This document shows, one piece after another, positions 34,177-44,647 of a stretch of DNA of 64,000 nt. The stretch's first letter is position 1. Each line of letters opens with the position of its first letter. Origin of the DNA: Stenotrophomonas_A sp035629025. Lineage in GTDB: Bacteria; Pseudomonadota; Gammaproteobacteria; Xanthomonadales; Xanthomonadaceae. A program made the position numbers and the translations under genes. The notes beneath the pieces are model-generated. The model was not told the DNA's origin. It worked only from the letters and a program-made list of their open reading frames with translations, and made no database searches. The stretch covers positions 104,265-168,264 of the forward strand of contig DASPIU010000070.1 in assembly GCA_035629025.1 (NCBI GenBank), read 5' to 3'.

Positions 34177-35469
34177 ATGAGCAAGTTGCCGACCGCCGAA
34201 CAGATCCAGCGTGACTGGGACACCAACCCGCGCTGGCAGGGCATCACCCGCCATTACAGCGCGCAGGACGTCGTGCGCCTGCGCGGCACCGTGCACGTGG
34301 AGCACTCGCTGGCACGGCTGGGCGCGGAAAAACTGTGGAAATCGCTGCATGAGCAGGAGTTCGTCAATGCGCTGGGCGCGCTCACCGGCAACCAGGCGAT
34401 GCAGCAGGTCAAGGCCGGGTTGAAGGCGATCTACCTGTCTGGCTGGCAGGTGGCCGCTGACGCCAACCTCGCCGGGCAGATGTATCCGGACCAGTCGCTG
34501 TACCCGGCCGACTCGGTGCCGGCGGTGGTCCGCCGCATCAACAACACCCTGCTGCGTGCCGACCAGCTGCACCACGCCGAGGGCAAGGACGATGTGGATT
34601 TCCTGCAGCCCATCGTGGCCGACGCCGAAGCCGGCTTCGGCGGCGTGCTCAATGCCTTCGAGCTGATGAAGGCGATGATCGAGGCCGGCGCGGCCGGCGT
34701 GCACTTCGAGGACCAGCTGGCTTCGGTCAAGAAATGCGGGCACATGGGCGGCAAGGTGCTGGTGCCCACGCGCGAGGCGATCGAGAAGCTCAACGCCGCG
34801 CGCCTGGCCGCCGACGTGCTCGGCGTGCCGACCCTGCTGGTGGCGCGTACCGACGCCGAGGCCGCCGACCTGCTGACCAGTGATGTCGATCCCAACGATG
34901 CGCCGTTCACCACCGGCGAGCGCACCGTCGAAGGCTTCTTCAAGACCCGCAAGGGCCTGGAGCAGGCGATCAGCCGCGGTCTGGCCTATGCACCGTATGC
35001 CGACCTGATCTGGTGCGAGACCGGCAAGCCGGACCTGGAATTCGCACGCCGGTTTGCCGAGGCCATCCACGCGAAGTTCCCCGGCAAGCTGCTGGCGTAC
35101 AACTGCTCGCCGAGCTTCAACTGGAAGAAGAACCTGGACGACGCGACGATTGCGCGCTTCCAGAAGGAGATCGCCAGTTACGGCTACAAGTTCCAGTTCA
35201 TCACCCTGGCCGGCTTCCACTCGTTGAACTACTCGATGTTCAACCTGGCCCATGGCTACGCCCGCCACCAGATGAGCGCGTTCGTCGAACTGCAGGAAGC
35301 CGAGTTCGCCGCAGCGGAGAAGGGCTTCACCGCGGTCAAGCACCAGCGTGAAGTCGGCACCGGCTATTTCGACGCGGTGACCCAGGCGATCCAGCAGGGC
35401 CAATCCTCGACCACCGCCTTGAGCGGATCGACCGAGGAGGAGCAGTTTCACGGTGACAAGGCGGCCTGA
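34177..35469 (+). CDS. aceA: Isocitrate lyase
   Basis: 430 residues. It cleaves isocitrate to succinate and glyoxylate. The catalytic cysteine is in KKCGHMGGK, with upstream YLSGWQVAADANLAGQMYPDQSLYP, a substrate-site segment, and YNCSPSFNWKKNL downstream. Length matches the E. coli-type enzyme. The ATG at 34177 follows CCGGAG. Together with aceB it forms a glyoxylate-shunt operon, ending in the terminator at 35512-35541. Confidence 0.95.
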   Translation: MSKLPTAEQIQRDWDTNPRWQGITRHYSAQDVVRLRGTVHVEHSLARLGAEKLWKSLHEQEFVNALGALTGNQAMQQVKAGLKAIYLSGWQVAADANLAGQMYPDQSLYPADSVPAVVRRINNTLLRADQLHHAEGKDDVDFLQPIVADAEAGFGGVLNAFELMKAMIEAGAAGVHFEDQLASVKKCGHMGGKVLVPTREAIEKLNAARLAADVLGVPTLLVARTDAEAADLLTSDVDPNDAPFTTGERTVEGFFKTRKGLEQAISRGLAYAPYADLIWCETGKPDLEFARRFAEAIHAKFPGKLLAYNCSPSFNWKKNLDDATIARFQKEIASYGYKFQFITLAGFHSLNYSMFNLAHGYARHQMSAFVELQEAEFAAAEKGFTAVKHQREVGTGYFDAVTQAIQQGQSSTTALSGSTEEEQFHGDKAA

Positions 35470-35511
35470 CCTGCAGCCAGTCCGCCATTGAAGGCTCTCG
35501 GGAGGGAGCCG

Positions 35512-35541
35512 GGGCCCGGTACACACCGGGCCCTTCTTTTT
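35512..35541 (+). terminator. Intrinsic terminator after aceA
   Basis: 9-bp stem GGGCCCGGT/ACCGGGCCC with an ACAC loop followed by TTCTTTTT. Confidence 0.9.
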
Positions 35542-35702
35542 ATCCGCGGCCGGCCGATATAACCGATTCGGCGAGCCCCGGATGCAAGGCGCACAGGGAA
35601 TCTCGTCACCCATGAGATCGCCTGTGATGTCACGATGAACGCTTTCTTAAGGTGTTATGCTTTCGCTTCGACCGGTGGAGCGTGCCGGCCAAGGATGCGG
35701 GG

Positions 35703-36737
35703 ATGAACTGCGCGAGCGCGGGGCCCGGAGTGGCCGACCTCAAAGTGCCTGCGGGCCAGCCGGATGCGGCGCATGCGGTGCTGGGTGCTGCCGAGGCGGT
35801 GCTGTTCGCCAGATTCGGGCGTACCCACAGGATGGCGGCCGGTGAGCATCTGTTCCGCCGTGGCGATATTGGCACGCAGATGTATGTGGTCATCAGCGGC
35901 ACGGTGGACCTGGACTTTGGCGAGGATCTGGTCATCAAGCACATGGGCCCGGGCGAATTCTTTGGCGAACTTGGCTTGCTGATCGGCGACCATCCGCGCA
36001 GCGCGGACGCGATCGCCGCCAGCGACTGCGAACTGATCGAGCTCGACCATGGCGACTTCCAGAAACTGGTCGATACCGACCCGGCGCTGACCGCGCACTT
36101 CCTGCGCCGTTCCATCGTGCGCGTGGTCAACAACGAGCAGCTGCTGATCCGCCAGCTGCGTCGCCGCAACCACGACCTGGAAGAGGCGCTGGACAACCTC
36201 TACGCCACCTCGCACCAGCTCAACCAGACCGAAGAGCTGATCCGCACCGACGAGCTCACCGGCCTGTACAACCGCCGCGGCCTGACGTTGCACCTGCAGG
36301 AATGCCGCCGCGCCAATCGCAGCCCGGGCATCGGCCTGCTGCTGATCGACTGCGACCGCTTCAAGCGCGTAAACGACGACCACGGCCACCTCACCGGCGA
36401 CCGCGTGTTGCAGAACGTGGCGCACATCCTGCGCACCGTGCTGGTCGGCGATGACCTGGCCTGCCGCCTGGGCGGCGACGAGTTCTGCGTATTTGTCGCC
36501 AGCACCGACGTGGACGGGCTGCGGCCGCTGGCCGAGCGCATCCTGCGCAACGTGCAGGCGCAGCTGAGCCCGGAAGGTACGCCGCAGATCTGCCCGGTCA
36601 GCATTGGCGTGGCGGTACTGGAGAGCAACGGCAGCTGGAACGACTGGTATGCACGCGCCGACAGCGCGCTGTACGAAGCCAAGCGCCTGGGCGGCAACCG
36701 CCTGCACGGGCTGGAAGCCACGCCCAGTCCGGTCTGA
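35703..36737 (+). CDS. Cyclic-nucleotide-binding GGDEF diguanylate cyclase
   Basis: 344 residues. An N-terminal cNMP-binding/Crp-like domain (GEHLFRRGDIGTQMYVVISG, MGPGEFFGELGLLIGDHPRSA) is joined by a helical linker (NHDLEEALDNLYATSHQLNQTEEL) to a GGDEF domain with an intact active-site GGDEF (CRLGGDEFCVF). The inhibitory RxxD site is VGDD here, so product feedback is probably lost. It would couple a cyclic-nucleotide-like signal to c-di-GMP synthesis. The ATG at 35703 is preferred; a GTG at 35652 is possible. The next gene, with a class III cyclase domain, starts 25 bases after its stop, so the two are likely one operon. Confidence 0.85.
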   Translation: MNCASAGPGVADLKVPAGQPDAAHAVLGAAEAVLFARFGRTHRMAAGEHLFRRGDIGTQMYVVISGTVDLDFGEDLVIKHMGPGEFFGELGLLIGDHPRSADAIAASDCELIELDHGDFQKLVDTDPALTAHFLRRSIVRVVNNEQLLIRQLRRRNHDLEEALDNLYATSHQLNQTEELIRTDELTGLYNRRGLTLHLQECRRANRSPGIGLLLIDCDRFKRVNDDHGHLTGDRVLQNVAHILRTVLVGDDLACRLGGDEFCVFVASTDVDGLRPLAERILRNVQAQLSPEGTPQICPVSIGVAVLESNGSWNDWYARADSALYEAKRLGGNRLHGLEATPSPV

Positions 36738-36762
36738 CGACAGGCGCAACGGAGATCGCGCG

Positions 36763-39357
36763 ATGAACGATGTCCCGCAGGTACACCTGGATCCGCCGCA
36801 GCTGCGCACGCTGCTGCTGACCGACCTGTGCGACTCGACCGAGCTCGTCGAACGCGTCGGCGACGCCGCCGCCGCCGAGCTGTTCCGCGAACACGATGCC
36901 CTGGTCCTGCAGCTGCAGCAGCGCTGGCGCGGCCGTTTGATCGACCGCTCGGACGGCCTGCTGCTGCTGTTCGAGCGCCCCATCGATGGGCTCGGCTTTG
37001 CCCTGGACTATCAGCAGGGCCTGCACGACCTGGGTCATGCCCGTGGCCTGCGCCTGCTGGCACGCGCCGGCCTGCACGTGGGCGAGGTTCTGACCTGGCG
37101 CAACAGCGAGGAGGCCGTGCAGATCGGTGCCAAGCCGCTGGAAGTGGAGGGCCTGGCCAAGCCGATCGCAGCCAGGCTGATGGCATTGGCCCGGCCCGGA
37201 CAGATCCTGCTGTCGGCCGTGGCCGAGTCGCTGACCCAGCGCGCCGCGCGCGAGTTGGGTGCGCGGGGCGAGCGCCTGCTGTGGAAGTCGTACGGGCGCT
37301 GGCGCTTCAAGGGCATGCCGACGCGGATGGAGATTTACGAGGTCGGCGAGATCGGCCTGACGCCGTTGCGCATGCCGAAGAATTCGGCAAAGGCCTGGCG
37401 CGACATTCCGCTGTGGCGGAGGCCAGCGGCGCTGGCGGCCGAGGCGGCGGTGCTGGCCACCATTGCGGTGTGCGGCTGGTTGTTCACGCGGCCGGAGCCG
37501 GCGATTGCCTTTGCCGAGCGCGACTGGGTGGTGGTCGGGGACATGCGCAACCTGACCGGCGATACGCTGCTGGATGATTCGCTGCAGCAGGCGTTCCGGA
37601 TCAGTCTCGAACAGTCCCGCTACGTCAATGTGGTGAGTGATCTGAAGGTCCGCGATACGCTCCGGCGCATGCGGGCAGGCGATCGGGACACCTCCGACCG
37701 CGCAACCGCATCTGAAGTGGCCATTCGCGATGGCGCGGCACTGCTCGTCATGCCGACCGTGTCCGAGGTCGGGGGGCGCATGCGGGTGACCGCGGAGGTG
37801 GTGAGCCCGCAGACCGGGGAGCTTCTGTTTGTCGCCAGTGCCGATGGCAAGGGCCGTGCCAGCCTGCTGCGCAACATCGACAGCGTCGTGGCCGATGTCC
37901 GCGCAGGGCTGGGCGAGAGCAACGAATCGCTCAATCGCAGCCTGCAGCCACTGCCCGAAGTCACCACATCCAGCCTTGACGCGCTGCGTGCCTACGCTCT
38001 GGGGCAAAAGGCCTATGCGGCGGGCAACTTTGACGAGGCGCTGCGCTTCTACGGGGCAGCGACGCGGACCGACCCGGACTTCGCGCTCGCCTGGATGGGC
38101 TCGATGCGCTCGCTCTACTCCATGGAACGGTTACCCGAAGCCAAGCAGATGCTGCTGCAGGCGCTCAAGGTTGCCGATCACCTCGCGCCGCGCGAAGAAC
38201 TCTACCTGCGGGCCTGGAAGGCGGAGTTCGATGATCCTGGCGAGGCCCTGGAAAGCTGGCGGACCCTGGCCAAGCTGTATCCTGATTTCATCCAGGCGCA
38301 AGGCAACACGGCCATGGCGCTGCAGGCAAACAACATGTTTGCCGAATCGATCCCCTACGCCGCGCGCACCGCGACTCCGCAGGGCGATTTCGCCACGCGC
38401 GGCCTGGATACGATGGGGCGCTCGCTGCTGGCACTGGGGCGCTACCAGGAGTCCGCGCAGGCTTTCGATCGCGCGATTGCCCTTGGATACAACAGCAGCC
38501 TGCGTCGCCGCATGTCGGTGGATCTGGCGCGCAAGGATTTCGATGCCGCGCGGAAGTTGGAGGCACGCCTGGATGGCAGTGATCCGTTCAACTATATCGA
38601 GCGGATCACCATGGCCGTCGACCAGCAGCAATGGCGGCGCGCGGCCGAACTGGCCGAGGCAGGCCAGGCCCGGGTCGCACCGGGACTGGACTTCGTGCGT
38701 GACGGCCTGAGGCTGCAGCAGGCCACGGCGCTGTGGCTCGACGGTGACAAGCCGCGGGCCGCGGACATCGCCGAGCATGTTGGCGCGCAAGCCGTACGCC
38801 GTATCGCCGCGGGCGACATCCGCAACGCGAACGAGGCAGGACTGGCGTTGTCGGCGGCGTTGCTGCTGCAAAGGTTGGGCCATGGCGACGCGGCCCGCGC
38901 GATCGTGGCTGAGGTCCGCAGCAATCCTGATCTTCAGGGCTATCCCGGTGTGGCCGATATGGTCACGGTGATCCGCGCACGCGAGGAGCTGGCGGCCAAC
39001 CGCCCCGCCGCCGCGCGCACGCTCCTGCTGCCCATGTTGCAGGCAGGCAATGAGCGTTATCAGGCCAGGGTCGCGCTATGGGAAGCCGAAGCGGCCCTGG
39101 ACAATGCGAAGGCGGCGGTCGTGCAGGCGCGCTGGCTGGCCGAACACCGGGGGCACGCCTACAGCGAACTGGGCTTTGGGCAGGCGCTGCAGACGATCAA
39201 TGTGGCCGACGCGAACATGGCCGCAATGCGCGCGGCCGGATCTGCCGCCAGCAACGGAGGCCGGCGGCAGGATCGAGTCTGGGCCGAGCCCTTGCTGCCC
39301 GGTTACTTGAGGGTGCGCGTGGCCACGCTGCCGGCTTCCAGCAGAGGGCTGTTGTAG
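36763..39357 (+). CDS. Putative peptide modification system cyclase: class III cyclase-like domain, TM and TPRs
   Basis: 864 residues. Residues about 14-190 are a class III nucleotidyl cyclase-like domain, then one transmembrane helix (about 222-242), a FlgO/TolB-like domain (WVVVGDMRNLTGDTLLDDSLQQ) and TPR repeats to the end (TPR from about 408, DALRAYALGQKAYAAGNFDEAL). Metal-binding aspartates are kept (Asp21 in LLTDLCDST, Asp64 in DRSDG) and so is Arg138, but the adenine-recognition Lys is Ile60 and the transition-state Asn is Pro134, so activity as an adenylate cyclase is doubtful. The layout and neighbours match the family labelled putative peptide modification system cyclase. The 3' end overlaps the convergent peptide gene by 55 bases. 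Confidence 0.8.
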   Translation: MNDVPQVHLDPPQLRTLLLTDLCDSTELVERVGDAAAAELFREHDALVLQLQQRWRGRLIDRSDGLLLLFERPIDGLGFALDYQQGLHDLGHARGLRLLARAGLHVGEVLTWRNSEEAVQIGAKPLEVEGLAKPIAARLMALARPGQILLSAVAESLTQRAARELGARGERLLWKSYGRWRFKGMPTRMEIYEVGEIGLTPLRMPKNSAKAWRDIPLWRRPAALAAEAAVLATIAVCGWLFTRPEPAIAFAERDWVVVGDMRNLTGDTLLDDSLQQAFRISLEQSRYVNVVSDLKVRDTLRRMRAGDRDTSDRATASEVAIRDGAALLVMPTVSEVGGRMRVTAEVVSPQTGELLFVASADGKGRASLLRNIDSVVADVRAGLGESNESLNRSLQPLPEVTTSSLDALRAYALGQKAYAAGNFDEALRFYGAATRTDPDFALAWMGSMRSLYSMERLPEAKQMLLQALKVADHLAPREELYLRAWKAEFDDPGEALESWRTLAKLYPDFIQAQGNTAMALQANNMFAESIPYAARTATPQGDFATRGLDTMGRSLLALGRYQESAQAFDRAIALGYNSSLRRRMSVDLARKDFDAARKLEARLDGSDPFNYIERITMAVDQQQWRRAAELAEAGQARVAPGLDFVRDGLRLQQATALWLDGDKPRAADIAEHVGAQAVRRIAAGDIRNANEAGLALSAALLLQRLGHGDAARAIVAEVRSNPDLQGYPGVADMVTVIRAREELAANRPAAARTLLLPMLQAGNERYQARVALWEAEAALDNAKAAVVQARWLAEHRGHAYSELGFGQALQTINVADANMAAMRAAGSAASNGGRRQDRVWAEPLLPGYLRVRVATLPASSRGLL

Positions 39358-39614
39358 GAGGTACCCACCATCAGCGCCTTCTTGAGCTGTTCCCTGGCCG
39401 CAAGAATCGCCTCCTTTGAAGCCAGATCCTGGACCACGCATGCGGAAAACGGATCCAGCGTGGCGGCCGCTTCCTCCGTAGGCCGGCTGTAGCCGAGGGT
39501 GCCGAGTGCAGCGGCAGGATCGGCACGGAATGCCGCGCGGAACGCGTCGTCCGTTGCAAGCTTGTCCAGCAGCCGATCCGCAATTTCGGCAGAAAGGTTT
39601 GAATAGTTCGCCAC
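39303..39614 (-). CDS. Putative modified peptide precursor with NHLP-like leader
   Basis: 103 residues from a GTG at 39614, preceded by AGGGGGAA. Residues about 7-41 form a leader resembling nitrile-hydratase-type leader peptides (LSAEIADRLLDKLATDD, FRAAFRADPAAALGTLG). The C-terminal half has one cysteine (Cys59, FSACVVQDLAS) and a tail rich in Ser, Thr, Tyr and Asn (VGTSYNSPLLEAGSVATRTLK). It matches the small putative modified-peptide family that accompanies the cyclase and the SagB-type dehydrogenase. There is no signal peptide. It is divergent from the dehydrogenase and convergent with the cyclase gene. The final bioactive product, if any, is unknown. Confidence 0.75.
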   Translation of the reverse strand: MANYSNLSAEIADRLLDKLATDDAFRAAFRADPAAALGTLGYSRPTEEAAATLDPFSACVVQDLASKEAILAAREQLKKALMVGTSYNSPLLEAGSVATRTLK

Positions 39615-39706
39615 GTGGATTCCCCCTGTATGGAATATGCCCTGAAGCAGGCCGCAGTACTCTATAGTTTTTGCGGCCACGTTGCTCCGCACTGCCGCGC
39701 CAGCTC
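39615..39706. promoter_or_regulatory. Divergent control region of peptide and dehydrogenase genes
   Basis: 92 bases between the peptide gene (minus) and the dehydrogenase gene (plus). TATAGT at 39663-39668 could be a plus-strand -10 box. No matching -35 is obvious. Both genes must be expressed from here. Confidence 0.35.
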
Positions 39707-40894
39707 ATGAGCCATCGCCAACAGGATTTGCTGATTCGCCGTTGCGAAGTACTGGTGATGGAGCCGCACGAGACTGTCGAATTCCATCTGGAAAGCCTGC
39801 TGGCCGGAGGAGACGGCCTGCAGCGGACACTCCGATGGCGGGCACTCGCACCGCACCTCGGGGAGCCGGTGGAGATCGATGCCAGGCAATGCGCCTTGCT
39901 GGGTTCAATAAGCCCGTCCTGCTGGACGCCGATCGATGCGGTGGAAGCGGCGAGCAGCGAGCTGCACGACCTGCTCTCGGCCGGCTTGTTGCTGGCCAGG
40001 GATGGGGAGATGCATGCGCAGCACCGCGCACGCGACGAACGTCTGCGCGCGACTTACTGGCATCCGCTGGGCGCGGTGCTGCATGCCTTCACCCGTTGGG
40101 ATGAAGTCGATGCGGTAAGGAACATGAAGGAATCCGGCACCGAAACCGCACTGGAAATGCGCGAAGTGCTGGGGCCTCCGCCGGTGGAATCCACCAAGCG
40201 CGTGACCGACGACGCTGCGCTCATCGCCTTGCCGGAGGTGCCGCACAACGCCTTCGACGAACTCATGCATCGCCGCGTGACCTGCCGCAATTTCGACGCA
40301 ACCCGCCCGGTGCCCCTGGCCATCTTTTCAAAGATCATCGAGCGTGCCCTTGCGGCGCAGGCCAGGGTGGACGTCACCAGCGACATGGCCTTCCTGAAAA
40401 AGAACGTGCCTTCCGGCGGTGGCCTGCATCCGATGGAGGCCTACCTCATCGTGCAGAACGTGGAAGGCCTGGCACCGGGGCTCTACCACTACCGCGCCGA
40501 TGCGCATGCGCTGGAGGCGCTGCCTGCCCCCGACGGCGAACTGGCCGACTTCGTGATGACGGCCGTCGCGCAACAGCATTGGTTCCGCGACGCGCACGTA
40601 TTGATCGTGCTGGCGCCGCGCTTTGACCGCACCTTCTGGAAATACCGCCGGCACGCCAAGAGCTATCGCGTGGTGGTGCTGGAGGCCGGGCACATCTCGC
40701 AGACGCTGTATCTGTCGGCCACGGACCTGGGCCTTGGGGCATTCATCACCGGCGCCATCAACGAGCAGCACCTGGAGCGGGCCTTCAACCTGGACCCGAC
40801 TTCCCAGGGGGCTTTGGCGATCTGCGGATTCGGTTGGCGGGACAAGGTGATGACCACCGCGGAGCTGGACCCAGGCAGCAAGATCTGGGCCTGA
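39707..40894 (+). CDS. Putative peptide maturation dehydrogenase, SagB/McbC-type nitroreductase
   Basis: 395 residues. The C-terminal half is a nitroreductase-fold FMN domain of the SagB/McbC type: HRRVTCRNFDATRPVPLAIF, VPSGGGLHPMEAYLIVQNV, GLYHYRADAHALEALP and LEAGHISQTLYLSATDLGLGAF. The N-terminal part (about 1-150) is a less conserved region with a single-ring WHPLGAVLHAFTRWDEVD. In TOMM pathways such enzymes oxidise azolines made by YcaO, but no YcaO or E1-like gene is near, so the substrate is probably the adjacent peptide by another route. The ATG at 39707 is favoured. It ends 33 bases before liuD, convergent. Confidence 0.8.
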   Translation: MSHRQQDLLIRRCEVLVMEPHETVEFHLESLLAGGDGLQRTLRWRALAPHLGEPVEIDARQCALLGSISPSCWTPIDAVEAASSELHDLLSAGLLLARDGEMHAQHRARDERLRATYWHPLGAVLHAFTRWDEVDAVRNMKESGTETALEMREVLGPPPVESTKRVTDDAALIALPEVPHNAFDELMHRRVTCRNFDATRPVPLAIFSKIIERALAAQARVDVTSDMAFLKKNVPSGGGLHPMEAYLIVQNVEGLAPGLYHYRADAHALEALPAPDGELADFVMTAVAQQHWFRDAHVLIVLAPRFDRTFWKYRRHAKSYRVVVLEAGHISQTLYLSATDLGLGAFITGAINEQHLERAFNLDPTSQGALAICGFGWRDKVMTTAELDPGSKIWA

Positions 40895-40927
40895 TCGAAC
40901 GCGCGGCGCCGCGGCGGTGCAGGCGCC

Positions 40928-42928
<2,001 letters not shown>

Positions 42929-42933
42929 GGCGC

Positions 42934-44544
42934 TCACATGCGGAAGACGCCGAAGCGCGTGGCTTCGGCCGGTGCATTGAGCGAGGCAGACAGCGCCAGC
43001 CCCAATACGCGGCGGGTGTCGGCCGGGTCGATGATGCCGTCGTCCCACAGCCGCGCGCTGGCGTAATAGGGATGGCCCTGGTGCTCGAACTGCGCACGGA
43101 TCGGCGCCTTGAATCCGGCCTCCTCGTCCTCCGTCCACTGTCCGCCCCTGGCCTCGATACCGTCGCGGCGCACGGTCGCCAGCACGCTGGCCGCCTGTTC
43201 GCCGCCCATCACGCCGATGCGCGCGTTGGGCCACATCCACAGGAAGTTCGGCGAATACGCGCGCCCGCACATGCCGTAGTTGCCCGCGCCGAACGAGCCG
43301 CCGATCACCACGGTGAACTTGGGCACCTTCGCGCAGGCCACCGCCATCACCAGCTTGGCGCCGTCCTTGGCGATGCCGCCATGCTCGTACTTGCGGCCGA
43401 CCATGAAGCCGGTGATGTTCTGCAGGAACACCAGCGGGATGCCGCGCTGGCAGCACAGTTCGATGAAGTGCGCGCCCTTGAGCGCGGACTCGGAAAACAG
43501 GATGCCATTGTTGGCGATGATGCCGACCGGGTAGCCGTGCAGATGCGCAAAGCCGGTGACCAGCGTGCTGCCGTAGCGCGGCTTGAACTCGTCCAGGCGC
43601 GAGCCATCGACCACGCGCGCGATGACCTCGCGCACGTCGTAAGCCTTGCGGGTGTCGGCGGGAATCACGCCGTACAGCTCCTCGGACGGGTATAGCGGCG
43701 CCTCGGCCTCGCGCAGCAGCAGTGGCGAGGGCGGCTTGCGCCAGTTCAACTGCGCGATGATCGCGCGCACCCGCGCCAGCGCCTGCAGGTCGTTGTCGGC
43801 AAAGTGGTCGGCCACGCCGGAAATGCGCGTATGCACGTCCGCGCCGCCCAGCTCCTCGGCGCTGACCACTTCGCCGGTGGCCGCCTTCACCAGCGGCGGG
43901 CCGCCGAGGAAGATGGTGCCCTGCTCGCGCACGATCACCGTTTCATCGCTCATTGCCGGCACGTAGGCGCCGCCGGCGGTGCACGAGCCCATCACGCAGG
44001 CGATCTGCGGGATGCCCTGCGCGGAGAGGTTGGCCTGGTTGTAGAAGATCCGGCCGAAATGGTCGCGGTCCGGGAAGACTTCGTCCTGCAACGGCAGGAA
44101 GGCGCCGCCCGAATCGACCAGGTAGATGCAGGGCAGGCGGTTCTGCTGCGCGATTTCCTGCGCGCGCAGGTGCTTTTTCACCGTGATCGGGTAATAGGTG
44201 CCGCCCTTGACCGTGGCGTCATTGGCCACGATCACGCATTCCACGCCGCTGACCCGGCCGATGCCCGCGACCACGCCAGCGCAGGGCACTTCGTCGTCGT
44301 ACATGCCATGCGCGGCCAGCGCGGCGATTTCCAGGAACGGGCTGCCCGGGTCGAGCAGCGCGTCGATGCGCTGGCGTACCAGCAGCTTGCCGCGGGCCAC
44401 ATGCTTGGCCCGCGCTGCTTCGCTGCCGCCAAGCGCGGCGCGTGCGAGCGTGGCGCGCAAGTCCTCGACCTGCGCGCGCAAGGCGGCGGCGTTGGCCTGG
44501 AAGGTGTCGCTGCCGGTTTGCAGCTGGGTGGTGATGACGGTCAT
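42934..44544 (-). CDS. liuB: Methylcrotonyl-CoA carboxylase carboxyltransferase subunit LiuB
   Basis: 536-residue acetyl-CoA carboxylase carboxyltransferase-type protein. Motifs are HVARGKLLVRQRIDALLDPGSPFLEIA, TYYPITVKKHLRAQEIA, CVMGSCTAGGAYVPAMSDE, and FGAGNYGMCGRAYSPNFLWMWPNARIGVMGGEQAA, the MCC-beta pattern. It takes the carboxyl group from biotin on LiuD to 3-methylcrotonyl-CoA. The ATG at 44544 (MTVITTQLQ) is chosen. A REP doublet lies between it and liuA; liuD follows almost without gap. Confidence 0.9.
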   Translation of the reverse strand: MTVITTQLQTGSDTFQANAAALRAQVEDLRATLARAALGGSEAARAKHVARGKLLVRQRIDALLDPGSPFLEIAALAAHGMYDDEVPCAGVVAGIGRVSGVECVIVANDATVKGGTYYPITVKKHLRAQEIAQQNRLPCIYLVDSGGAFLPLQDEVFPDRDHFGRIFYNQANLSAQGIPQIACVMGSCTAGGAYVPAMSDETVIVREQGTIFLGGPPLVKAATGEVVSAEELGGADVHTRISGVADHFADNDLQALARVRAIIAQLNWRKPPSPLLLREAEAPLYPSEELYGVIPADTRKAYDVREVIARVVDGSRLDEFKPRYGSTLVTGFAHLHGYPVGIIANNGILFSESALKGAHFIELCCQRGIPLVFLQNITGFMVGRKYEHGGIAKDGAKLVMAVACAKVPKFTVVIGGSFGAGNYGMCGRAYSPNFLWMWPNARIGVMGGEQAASVLATVRRDGIEARGGQWTEDEEAGFKAPIRAQFEHQGHPYYASARLWDDGIIDPADTRRVLGLALSASLNAPAEATRFGVFRM

Positions 44545-44587
44545 CTGGCTGGGTCGCCTGTCTTGTGCATTCCGTTGTCGCAACCTT

Positions 44588-44647
44588 GCAGGAGCGGATT
44601 CATCCGCGACCATGGCGCGCTCGGGTCGCGGCTGAAGCCGCTCCTAC
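44588..44647. repeat. REP doublet between liuA and liuB
   Basis: A direct copy with GGATTCATCC core at 44588-44611 faces an inverted copy at 44624-44647, whose complement begins GTAGGAGCGGC. The TAG of the inverted copy head is the stop codon of liuA (44644-44646). Confidence 0.85.

Noticed and set aside
36763..39357. TOMM cyclodehydratase for the peptide
   Set aside because: The word cyclase here refers to a nucleotide-cyclase-like domain; there is no YcaO domain or ATP-grasp in this protein.
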